Of a stretch of DNA of 6,499 nt, positions 1 to 5,745 are shown one piece after another; within the stretch, counting starts at the first letter, position 1; each line of letters opens with the position of its first letter. The DNA is taken from the NCBI GenBank assembly GCA_946885815.1, contig CAMPHE010000105.1, positions 1 to 6,499 of the forward strand. The letters are read 5' to 3'. Below the pieces are notes generated by a model. The model ran no database searches. It saw only the letters and a program-made list of their open reading frames with translations, and had not been told where the DNA came from. This DNA is from an uncultured Arenimonas sp. Lineage in GTDB: Bacteria; Pseudomonadota; Gammaproteobacteria; Xanthomonadales; Xanthomonadaceae. The position numbers and the translations under genes are program-made.

Positions 1-316
1 CGCGCTCGCGCGCGCGCTGTACCGCGATCCGGCGATCCTGGTTCTGGACGAAGCGACATCGGCGGTCGACAACGAGACCGAGGCCGCGATCCAGCATTCG
101 CTGCACACCGCGGCGCGCGGCCGCACGACACTGGTGGTGGCGCATCGGCTCAGCACGGTCCGCCACGCCGACGCGATCCACGTGCTCGACGCCGGCCGCA
201 TCATCGAATCCGGCACGCACGACGACCTCGTCGCGCGCGGCGGCGCCTACGCCGCGCTCTGGCGCCTGCAGACCGGCGAAGCGCAGGCCGAGAAAACGGG
301 GTCAGTGCATGATTAA
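1..316 (+). CDS. ABC transporter ATPase, C-terminal end (5' part outside window)
   Basis: This is the C-terminal end of an ABC nucleotide-binding domain, read in frame from base 2. The visible part begins just after where the LSGGQ signature would lie (ALARAL). It then shows Walker B ([12 protein letters not shown]) with the catalytic glutamate codon at 50-52, the D-loop, and the switch histidine in VVAHRLST at 143-145. The ending ([15 protein letters not shown] block, then [12 protein letters not shown]) is typical of exporter half-transporters with fused membrane and ATPase domains (MsbA/McjD-like). It would hydrolyse ATP at the cytoplasmic face of the inner membrane; the substrate cannot be told from this part. 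The last codons (AEKTGSVHD and the TAA stop) overlap the left inverted repeat of the adjacent transposase unit, so the tail looks acquired rather than ancestral. Family assignment is firm; the specific transporter is unknown. Confidence 0.93.
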   Translation, partial: ALARALYRDPAILVLDEATSAVDNETEAAIQHSLHTAARGRTTLVVAHRLSTVRHADAIHVLDAGRIIESGTHDDLVARGGAYAALWRLQTGEAQAEKTGSVHD

Positions 317-319
317 TCC
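297..319 (+). repeat. Left inverted repeat of transposase unit
   Basis: This 23-bp repeat starts CGGGG and ends GATTAATCC. It is the reverse complement of 1100-1122 except at positions 302 and 310. Its inner part, GATTAATC (311-318), is itself palindromic and AT-rich in a GC-rich setting. The repeat encodes the last residues of the ABC protein and holds its TAA stop at 314-316. It ends 3 bp from the transposase stop triplet at 323-325. Confidence 0.85.
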
Positions 320-322
320 CGC

Positions 323-1009
323 TTAACGATTCGTCGGCGGTCGGCCCCGCTTCACGGGTCCCGTCGGCAATCCGGTGCGCAGCGCGACCTGCGCCGCGAA
401 TGCGTCGCCACCGAACGGGTGACCGTACCGGCCGCTTCGCCGCAGCGCCGCGAGCACGGGCGCCGGCAATGACGCCTCCAGCGCCCGCCGCCACGCGGCC
501 GATCGACGGGCGACGGAATCGCCGAGCGCGATGAACGTCGCGTGCGACGTCACGTGCGGATCGTGTGCGAGCCCGAGATGGTGGCGCGCGCTCGACCAGC
601 GGAAATCCTCGGCGCGCGCGACCATCCCGGCCCGCACCGGGTTGCGCTCGACGTACGCGAGGCACTGCAGCAGGTACCGGTCGGTATCGACCAGGAACGA
701 CCGGAACCGCGCCTCCCACAGATGCCCGGTCCGCCCGTGCCGCGCGTTGTACCGGCGCCCGAACCGCGCGCCGAGCGCGCGCATCGTGGCGCCCGCCGCA
801 CCCTTCGCGTCCGCGCTGACCAGCAGGTGCACGTGGTTGTCCATCAGCGCGTAGCCGTGCAGCCGAAGCCCGTGCTTCTTGGAGCTGCGGGCAAGGTCCG
901 TCAGGTACCCCTCGCGATCCGCGTCGTCGCGGAAGACGCGCGCGCGGTTCACCCCACGCTGCACGAGGTGCATCGGGTAGCCCGCGACATCGAGGCGGGG
1001 CACACGCAT
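323..1009 (-). CDS. REP-associated tyrosine transposase (Y1/HUH, IS200-like)
   Basis: The protein has 228 residues and belongs to the Y1_Tnp/RAYT family of single-strand DNA nucleases, which cut and join DNA through a phosphotyrosine link. Family hallmarks are in order: the N-terminal VPRLDVAGYPMHLVQRGVNR block (residues 3-22), the metal-binding HUH motif NHVHLLV with H59 and H61, the GHLWEARFRS block (95-104), and the catalytic tyrosine Y119 in YVERNPVRAGMV. It ends with the basic tail KRGRPP usual for RAYTs. Length is normal and nothing is interrupted, so the enzyme is probably intact. I chose the ATG at 1009 because CGGAG lies six bases upstream and the first family-conserved residues follow at once; a TTG at 1024 is also in frame. 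The gene lies between inverted repeats (297-319, 1100-1122), and its ribosome binding site is inside a hairpin at 1014-1035. Confidence 0.93.
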   Translation of the reverse strand: MRVPRLDVAGYPMHLVQRGVNRARVFRDDADREGYLTDLARSSKKHGLRLHGYALMDNHVHLLVSADAKGAAGATMRALGARFGRRYNARHGRTGHLWEARFRSFLVDTDRYLLQCLAYVERNPVRAGMVARAEDFRWSSARHHLGLAHDPHVTSHATFIALGDSVARRSAAWRRALEASLPAPVLAALRRSGRYGHPFGGDAFAAQVALRTGLPTGPVKRGRPPTNR

Positions 1010-1013
1010 GGAC

Positions 1014-1035
1014 GGCTCCGGCAAAGACCGGAGCC
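1014..1035 (-). promoter_or_regulatory. Hairpin covering the transposase ribosome binding site
   Basis: On the minus strand GGCTCCGG, a six-base loop (TCTTTG) and CCGGAGCC form a perfect 8-bp, GC-only stem. The 3' arm contains the GGAG Shine-Dalgarno sequence that precedes the ATG at 1009, and the loop contains the alternative TTG start at 1024. If the mRNA folds this way the ribosome site would be closed, lowering transposase translation. A stem-loop that hides the start region is known for IS200 tnpA; its role here is inferred. It could also be a DNA hairpin recognised by the transposase. Confidence 0.55.
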
Positions 1036-1099
1036 AGTGTCGGGCGGCGGCGTGCCGCGACCTGCGCGAAGTCCGCCCGCCGTCGCGTCGGATAACACC

Positions 1100-1122
1100 G
1101 GATTAATCCTGCACTGTCCCCG
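1100..1122 (-). repeat. Right inverted repeat of transposase unit
   Basis: Partner of the repeat at 297-319. Read on the minus strand it starts CGGGG and ends with the perfect 10-bp palindrome GGATTAATCC (1100-1109). The two differences from the left copy fall at 1117 and 1109. The outward similarity continues through 1123-1127 (AAAAT on the minus strand) and just touches the stop triplet of the downstream membrane-protein gene at 1127-1129. Confidence 0.85.
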
Positions 1123-1126
1123 ATTT

Positions 1127-1486
1127 TCAGCGGAGGGACAGCAGGAGCGCGACGTAGCCGAGTATCGCCAGCGCCGCGTGGCCGAAGACGAGGCCTTTCG
1201 GCAGCAGGCGCCCGTGCCAGTGGTAGCCGAGATTCAGCACCACGCCGCCGAGCGCGGCGAGCACGAGCAGCACGGCCGAAGCGAGCGCCAGCGCGGGCAG
1301 CTCGGCGGTGAACGCCGCGAACACCAGCAGCGTCAGGCCGGCGGCGCCGAGCATGCCGTGCAGCATCGCCAGCCACGCCGGCGGGTTGTTGCCGCCACCC
1401 AGGCGGATCGCCGCCATCGCGATGCCGCCGAGCGCGGCGACAGTGAACAGCACGACGACCGTGACCAGCAGCGTCTGGACGTCCAT
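1127..1486 (-). CDS. Small four-helix inner-membrane protein of unknown function
   Basis: I do not recognise a named family. The 119-residue protein is almost wholly hydrophobic, with four likely membrane helices at about residues 5-27, 38-60, 64-86 and 98-117. Four histidines lie in or at the ends of helices: H43 in AMLHGMLG, H89 and H91 in YHWHG, and H103 in FGHAALAI. The loops are short and glycine- or proline-rich (GGGNNPP, RLLPKG). The ATG at 1486 is chosen because AGGAG lies a suitable distance upstream (within 1490-1500); the in-frame extension to 1516 is arginine-rich and has no such site. It lies 91 bp downstream of the methyltransferase gene on the same strand and may share its transcript. 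Its stop touches the outer edge of the right inverted repeat. A haem- or metal-binding role for the histidines is only a guess. Confidence 0.75.
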   Translation of the reverse strand: MDVQTLLVTVVVLFTVAALGGIAMAAIRLGGGNNPPAWLAMLHGMLGAAGLTLLVFAAFTAELPALALASAVLLVLAALGGVVLNLGYHWHGRLLPKGLVFGHAALAILGYVALLLSLR

Positions 1487-1552
1487 GGGCGGTTCTCCTC
1501 GGCGAGCGCGACGCACCCATCGTGCGCGCGCCCCCCGTCTCCGCCCCGTGAT

Positions 1553-1571
1553 GCCGCGCGCCGGGCGCGGC
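1553..1571. other. GC-only stem-loop after the methyltransferase gene
   Basis: GCCGCGC and GCGCGGC form a perfect 7-bp stem with a five-base loop (GCCGG), six bases past the methyltransferase stop codon. No T-run follows on either strand, so it is not a standard intrinsic terminator. It might slow transcription or protect the 3' end between the two minus-strand genes. In DNA this GC-rich, such stems also arise by chance. Confidence 0.3.
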
Positions 1572-1577
1572 GCGGCG

Positions 1578-2510
1578 TCACTGCGCCGGCGGCGTTTCCG
1601 TCGCGGGCTTCACGAACCGCAGCGTCATCCGGTCGCTCTCGCCGATCGCCGCGTACTTCGCGCTGTCGGCCGCGTCGTGGTTGTTGCCCGGCGCCAGCGT
1701 CCACACTCCGTTCGGGTGGTCCTTGGTATCGGCCGGGTTGGCATTGATCTCGCTCTTCTCCTCGAGCACGAAGCCGGCGGCCGTCGCGAGTTCGATCACG
1801 TACTCCTCGGGCAGGTAGCCGGTCTCCTTCACCTCGTCGAGCGACTTGCCCGCCGCGGCGCGGTGGTCGGTGACGCCGAGCACGCCGCCCGGACGCAGCA
1901 CGTCGTAGAAGGCCTGGAACATCGCCGCCTCGTCGCCGTCCATCACCCAGTTGTGCACGTTGCGGAAGGTGAGAACGACATCGGCCGATGCCGGTTCGCC
2001 GATCACCGGCGCCGACGGATCGATCTCGACCAGCGTCGCTTCGCCGTAGATGTCGGGGCGCGCGGCCAGCTTGTCGCGCAGCTTCTGGTTGTTCTTCGCG
2101 TAGTAGTCGCGGGCCCCGGCGTCGTCGAACGCGTCCGGGTCCATCACGACGCCGACATAGCTGCCCTTCTCCTGCGGCAGCGGCGCCAGGATCTCGGTGT
2201 ACCAGCCGCCGCCCGGGCTGATCTCGACGATGTCCTGGTTCGCGCCCACGCCGAAGAAGTCGAGCGTCTCGCGCGGGTGCCGCCACGCGTCGCGCGGGGT
2301 GTTGTTCGCGTCGCGCCAGTCGCCGACCAGGATCGCGTCGAGCGGATCGGTCTGGTCGTCGCGAAGCGCGGCGTCGGGGTCGCCGGCGTCGGCGGCCGGG
2401 GCGGCGCCGGCGGATTCGGCGGTGGCCTCGGCCGGCGCCTCGGGCGCGCGATCGCAGGCGGCGAGCAGCAGGGCGGCGAGGGCCAGCGCGAGCGGGGTCT
2501 TGATCGTCAT
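1578..2510 (-). CDS. Lipoprotein-anchored predicted SAM-dependent methyltransferase (COG4798-like)
   Basis: The 310-residue protein starts with a lipoprotein signal peptide: MTIK, a hydrophobic run, then the lipobox LAAC with C19. Aspartate at +2 (D20) would favour inner-membrane retention by the E. coli Lol rule. A low-complexity Ala/Glu/Asp linker (about 20-56) leads to a Rossmann-type methyltransferase domain. Motif I is VEISPGGGWYTE (95-106), preceded by the family's TLDFFGV block (82-88). FRNVHNW (182-188) occupies the usual motif IV position, followed by LRPGGVLGV. These features match the predicted methyltransferases of COG4798, many of which are annotated as exported; substrate unknown. 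The ATG at 2510 is chosen because the signal peptide begins there and GAGG lies upstream; the extension to 2618 has no signal-like character. It is divergent from the KaiC-like gene and may be co-transcribed with the small membrane protein. Catalysis outside the cytoplasm is puzzling because SAM is not known to be supplied there. Confidence 0.88.
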   Translation of the reverse strand: MTIKTPLALALAALLLAACDRAPEAPAEATAESAGAAPAADAGDPDAALRDDQTDPLDAILVGDWRDANNTPRDAWRHPRETLDFFGVGANQDIVEISPGGGWYTEILAPLPQEKGSYVGVVMDPDAFDDAGARDYYAKNNQKLRDKLAARPDIYGEATLVEIDPSAPVIGEPASADVVLTFRNVHNWVMDGDEAAMFQAFYDVLRPGGVLGVTDHRAAAGKSLDEVKETGYLPEEYVIELATAAGFVLEEKSEINANPADTKDHPNGVWTLAPGNNHDAADSAKYAAIGESDRMTLRFVKPATETPPAQ

Positions 2511-2686
2511 CGGTATCGCCTCGGGAACACGGAACGCCGAGGCTAGCACCGGGCGCGGAAGGCCGCACCCCGCGCATCCCGGCCGCTTCATCGCGCATCC
2601 TTCACGCAGTCGAGACACCCCCGATCAGCAAGGTAGCGGGTCCGCCTCCGCGCACAGAACCGGTCCACCCAGGGGATACCGACTGC
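2511..2686. promoter_or_regulatory. Divergent intergenic region
   Basis: These 176 bp separate the methyltransferase (minus) and KaiC-like (plus) start codons and must hold the promoters of both transcription units. I see no convincing -35/-10 pair on either strand. AGGGGA at 2671-2676, ten bases before the ATG at 2687, is the likely ribosome binding site of the KaiC-like gene. GAGG, read on the minus strand just upstream of 2510, serves the methyltransferase. No clear operator palindrome was found. Confidence 0.55.
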
Positions 2687-4183
2687 ATGGCCTCCCGTCC
2701 AGAACTCCCGCCCGCATCTGCTAGCGGCCTCGTCAGCACCGGCGTGCCCGGGCTGGACGACGTGCTCGGCGGCGGCCTCACCCCCGCCCGTCTCTACCTC
2801 GTCGAGGGAACCCCCGGCGCCGGCAAGACCACGATCGCGATGCAGTTCCTGCTCGAAGGCGTGCGCAACGGCGAATCGGTGCTCTACGTCACCCTGTCGG
2901 AAACCGCCGAGGAGCTTCGCGGCGTCGCCGCCTCGCACGGCTGGGACCTGAGCGGCGTGCACATGCGCGAACTGCTGCCGACACAGGAAGCCCTGCAGCC
3001 GGACGAGCAGTACACGATGTTCCACCCCTCGGAGATGGAACTGGGCGAGACCACGCGACGCATCATCGACGACGTCGAGCGCCTGCGCCCGACCCGCGTG
3101 GTCTTCGATTCGCTGTCGGAACTGCGGCTGCTGGCCGGCAATTCGCTGCGCTATCGCCGGCAGATCCTCGCGCTCAAGCAGTTCCTCGGCGGCCGCACCT
3201 GCACCGTGCTGCTGCTCGACGACATGACGGCGCAGACCCACGACCTGCACGTGCAGAGCATCGCCCACGCGGTGCTGCGGCTGGAGCAGCTGCAGGCCGA
3301 CTACGGCACGCCGCGCCGCCGCCTGATGGTGGTGAAGTATCGTGGCCAGCCGTTCCGCGGCGGCTTCCACGACTACAAGATCGTGGAAGGCGGCCTGGTC
3401 GTGTTCCCGCGGCTGATCGCCGCCGAGCACCCCCACCCGGCCGACCGCCGCAAGCTGCCGAGCGGCATCGCGCCGCTCGACGAGCTGCTGGGCGGCGGCC
3501 TGGAGAAGGGCACCAGCACGCTGTTCGTCGGCGCGCCCGGCACCGGCAAGTCGACGGTCGCGGTGCAGTTCGCACTCGCCGCGGCGCAGCGCGGCGAATG
3601 CGCCGCGCTGTACGTCTTCGACGAGAGCATCAACACGCTCACCACCCGCTGCGCGGGGATGGGCATGGACCTCGCGCCGTGGATCGCGTCGGGCCACATC
3701 TCCCTGCGGCAGGTCGATCCGGCGGAGCTGTCGCCGGGCGAGCTGGTGCACGACATCCGCGAGGCGGTGCGCGAGCGCGGCGTGTCGGTGGTCGTCATCG
3801 ACAGCCTCAACGGCTATCTGAACGCGATGCCCGACGAACGCTTCCTGATCGTGCAGCTGCACGAGCTGCTGACGTACCTGGGACAGGCCGGCGTCGCCAC
3901 GCTGATGGTCGGCGCGCAGCACGGCCTGATCGGCTCGCAGATGCAGTCGCCGGTGGACGCGAGCTATCTGGCCGACGCGGTGGTGCTGCTGCGCTATTTC
4001 GAATCCGACGGCGAGGTGCGCCAGGCGATCTCCGTGATGAAGAAGCGCGGCGGCGCGCACGAGCGCACGATCCGCGACTTCCGGATGACCGCCGACGGCC
4101 TGCACGTCGGCGAGCCGCTGCGCCAGTTCCGCGGCATCCTCACCGGCGTGCCCGTGCCGATCAGCGACCCGCCTTCGCGATGA
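2687..4183 (+). CDS. KaiC-like double-domain RecA-fold ATPase
   Basis: The 498-residue protein is a tandem repeat of two RecA/KaiC ATPase domains, the architecture of cyanobacterial KaiC (about 519 residues). Domain 1 (about 14-245) has Walker A GTPGAGKTT (41-49), the catalytic-glutamate region LSET (70-73) and Walker B VVFDSLSE (138-145). Domain 2 (about 256-485) has Walker A GAPGTGKST (282-290), FDES (311-314) and Walker B VVVIDSLNG (368-376). The inter-subunit segment MKKRGGAHERTIRDF (451-465) matches the KaiC pattern that contacts ATP of the neighbouring subunit. By-eye alignment puts S426 and Y427 at the KaiC autophosphorylation pair S431/T432. The C-terminal tail is shorter than in KaiC. 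It likely forms a hexameric signalling ATPase in the cytoplasm. The TGA stop overlaps the ATG of the downstream kinase gene, which strongly suggests joint function. No kaiA or kaiB lies in the window, so a clock role is not supported; a signalling hub is more likely. Confidence 0.93.
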   Translation: MASRPELPPASASGLVSTGVPGLDDVLGGGLTPARLYLVEGTPGAGKTTIAMQFLLEGVRNGESVLYVTLSETAEELRGVAASHGWDLSGVHMRELLPTQEALQPDEQYTMFHPSEMELGETTRRIIDDVERLRPTRVVFDSLSELRLLAGNSLRYRRQILALKQFLGGRTCTVLLLDDMTAQTHDLHVQSIAHAVLRLEQLQADYGTPRRRLMVVKYRGQPFRGGFHDYKIVEGGLVVFPRLIAAEHPHPADRRKLPSGIAPLDELLGGGLEKGTSTLFVGAPGTGKSTVAVQFALAAAQRGECAALYVFDESINTLTTRCAGMGMDLAPWIASGHISLRQVDPAELSPGELVHDIREAVRERGVSVVVIDSLNGYLNAMPDERFLIVQLHELLTYLGQAGVATLMVGAQHGLIGSQMQSPVDASYLADAVVLLRYFESDGEVRQAISVMKKRGGAHERTIRDFRMTADGLHVGEPLRQFRGILTGVPVPISDPPSR

Positions 4184-5733
4184 GCGGAACCGGCGACCGG
4201 CTGTCCGAACGGCGCGTGCTGCTGCGGGCGACCACGACCAAGGACGCCATGCTCGCCGTCGAGGTGCTGGGCCGGAGCGGCATGGACGCCATCGCCTGCG
4301 GCAGTCTCGACGAACTCGTGCGCGAGATGGGCCGCGGTGCCGCCGCGGTGCTGATCGCCGAGGAAGTCCTGGTCGAAACGGGGTTCGCCGCGGTGCTCGC
4401 CGCGCTCGGCGCGCAGCCGCCGTGGTCCGACCTGCCGGTGCTCGTGCTGGCGCGCACCGGCGCCGACTCGAACGTCATCGTCGAGGCGATGGACCTGCTG
4501 GCCAACGTGACGGTGATCGAGCGGCCGCTGCGCGTGTCCGCGCTGATCAGCACCGTGCGCAGCGCGCTGCGTGCGCGCACGCGCCAGTACGAGATGCGCG
4601 ACCTGCTCGCCGGGCTGCGCGAGGCCGACCAGCGCAAGACCGAATTCCTCGCCACCCTCGCGCACGAACTGCGCAACCCGCTGTCGCCGCTCGCGACCGC
4701 GCTGGCGATGCTGTCGCAGATGAACGTGCCGCCGGAAGAGGCGCGCGATTTCTACGAGATGATGCAGCGCCAGGTCGACCACATGGTCCGCCTGATCGAC
4801 GACCTGATGGAGGTGTCGCGCATCACGCGCGGCAAGATCGAACTGCGCCCGGAACCGGTGCAGCTGGCGGAGGTCCTGTCCGAGGCGATCGAACTGGCGC
4901 GACCGCAGATGCAGGCCGCCGGCCACGAGCTCGTCGTCGACCTGCCGGCCGGCGACTGCCCGCTGCTGGGCGATCGCGTGCGACTGACGCAGGTGTTCTC
5001 CAACCTGCTGAACAATGCCGTGCGCTACACGCCGGCGGGAGGCGGCCGCATCGTCGTGCGGGCCCGCGGTGTCAACGACGTCGCGCAGGTGAGCATCCGC
5101 GACAACGGCGTCGGCGTGCCGCCGGAGATGCTCGATCAGATCTTCGGCATGTTCGTGCAGGTCAGCGGCACGGCGCGCGCGGCGCAGGGCGGTCTCGGCA
5201 TCGGCCTCACGCTCGTCAAGACGCTGGTGGACATGCACGGCGGCCGTGTCCGCGCGGCGAGCGACGGCATCGGCACCGGCACCGAGGTGATCGTGGAGCT
5301 GCCGATCGCCGACGGCGCGACGTCGCGCGTCCCCGATGCGCGTGCCGGCGCGCCCGAACCGCAGCCGCTGCCGGGCCCGATCCTGATCGTCGACGACAAC
5401 GAGGACGCCGCCAATTCACTCGCGATGTATCTCGATGCGGTCGGCGCGACGACCGACGTGGCCTACGACGCCACGCGCGCGCTGGAACTGATCGCGCGCG
5501 ACCGCCCGCCGGTGGCGATCCTCGACATCGGCATGCCGGGCATGGACGGCTGCGAACTCGCGCAGCGGCTGCGCAGCGACCCCGAAAACGCCGCGATGAT
5601 GCTGATCGCGCTCACCGGCTGGGGCCAGCCCGACGACCGCCAGCGCGTGGCGGAAGCCGGGTTCGACCATCATCTGCTCAAGCCGCCCGACATCGGGCAG
5701 CTGATGGCGGTCCTGCAGGGACGGCGGAGCTGA
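4180..5733 (+). CDS. Cytoplasmic hybrid histidine kinase with degenerate N-terminal receiver
   Basis: The 517-residue protein starts at an ATG overlapping the KaiC-like stop (ATGA). No Shine-Dalgarno is visible, so translation probably depends on reinitiation. Domains: a receiver-like fold (about 12-128) without the usual acidic residues; a short linker helix (about 130-152); HisKA with phospho-acceptor H162 in AHELRNP; HATPase_c with N box FSNLLNNA (273-280), G1 DNGVG (308-312) and G2 GGLGIGL (337-343); a Pro/Ala-rich linker (about 365-395); and an intact C-terminal receiver with D405/D406, phospho-acceptor D449 in [11 protein letters not shown]479 and K501. There is no membrane segment and no PAS, GAF or HAMP domain. 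It should autophosphorylate on H162 and pass phosphate to D449 or to an unlinked partner. Given the coupling, the KaiC-like ATPase is the best candidate for its input. An output protein with a DNA-binding domain is not encoded here. Confidence 0.93.
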   Translation: MSGTGDRLSERRVLLRATTTKDAMLAVEVLGRSGMDAIACGSLDELVREMGRGAAAVLIAEEVLVETGFAAVLAALGAQPPWSDLPVLVLARTGADSNVIVEAMDLLANVTVIERPLRVSALISTVRSALRARTRQYEMRDLLAGLREADQRKTEFLATLAHELRNPLSPLATALAMLSQMNVPPEEARDFYEMMQRQVDHMVRLIDDLMEVSRITRGKIELRPEPVQLAEVLSEAIELARPQMQAAGHELVVDLPAGDCPLLGDRVRLTQVFSNLLNNAVRYTPAGGGRIVVRARGVNDVAQVSIRDNGVGVPPEMLDQIFGMFVQVSGTARAAQGGLGIGLTLVKTLVDMHGGRVRAASDGIGTGTEVIVELPIADGATSRVPDARAGAPEPQPLPGPILIVDDNEDAANSLAMYLDAVGATTDVAYDATRALELIARDRPPVAILDIGMPGMDGCELAQRLRSDPENAAMMLIALTGWGQPDDRQRVAEAGFDHHLLKPPDIGQLMAVLQGRRS

Positions 5734-5742
5734 GGGTGAGCC

Positions 5743-5745
<3 letters not shown>
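5731..5745. other. Small palindrome spanning both stop codons of a convergent pair
   Basis: TGAGG and CCTCA form a 5-bp stem around a five-base loop. One arm carries the TGA of the kinase gene (5731-5733), the other the reverse-strand TGA of the isocitrate dehydrogenase gene (5743-5745). No T-run follows in either direction, so any terminator activity would be weak. Confidence 0.3.

Larger units (their letters stand above)
297..1122. mobile_element. Inverted-repeat-bounded unit carrying a REP-associated tyrosine transposase
   Basis: A Y1/HUH transposase gene lies between two 23-bp inverted repeats (297-319 and 1100-1122, 21 of 23 positions matching). The similarity extends outward into an AAAA run on each side, with one extra base on the right. 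The unit is about 826 bp and contains only the transposase gene and about 90 bp of leader. It fills the gap between two convergent genes: the left repeat contains the stop of the ABC gene, and the right repeat ends four bases before the stop triplet of the membrane-protein gene. No target-site duplication is evident, as expected for HUH enzymes. Calling it a mobile element is an inference; it could instead be a resident transposase gene with flanking target repeats, in the manner of REP/RAYT pairs. Confidence 0.7.

Noticed and set aside
1088..1133. Target-site duplication around the transposase unit
   Set aside because: The bases just outside the two repeats (left GCCGAG, right CAGCGG) do not match as a direct repeat, and HUH transposition would not create one.
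201..1520. A 439-codon minus-strand open frame overlapping several genes
   Set aside because: It is Arg/Ala-rich and spans the ABC gene end, the transposase unit and the membrane protein in a non-coding frame.
542..1747. A 401-codon plus-strand open frame across the transposase and membrane-protein genes
   Set aside because: It crosses an inverted repeat and three minus-strand genes, has no recognisable motif and shows a low-complexity composition.
1308..2546. A 412-codon plus-strand open frame opposite the methyltransferase
   Set aside because: It consists of Arg/Val/His-rich antisense sequence with no domain. The minus strand has a signal peptide, lipobox and methyltransferase motifs.
2511..2618. 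Longer N-terminus for the methyltransferase (start at 2618)
   Set aside because: It would bury a good lipoprotein signal peptide 36 residues inside the protein, and GAGG lies upstream of the ATG at 2510.
2601..2629. TTCACG as a -35 box for the KaiC-like gene
   Set aside because: No acceptable -10 hexamer occurs at a 16-18 bp spacing.
2588..4105. A 505-codon open frame on the minus strand opposite the KaiC-like gene
   Set aside because: It is rich in His, Arg, Gln and Ala with no domain, which is typical of antisense frames in GC-rich coding DNA. The plus-strand KaiC-like protein is unmistakable.
3598..4179. Possible N-terminal extension of the kinase into the KaiC-like gene
   Set aside because: The upstream codons give an Arg/Ala-rich out-of-frame reading of the KaiC-like gene. 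The ATG at 4180, in the ATGA overlap, is the natural start.
3994..5238. A 414-codon minus-strand open frame opposite the kinase gene
   Set aside because: It has the same His/Arg-rich antisense composition, and the kinase motifs on the plus strand account for the region.
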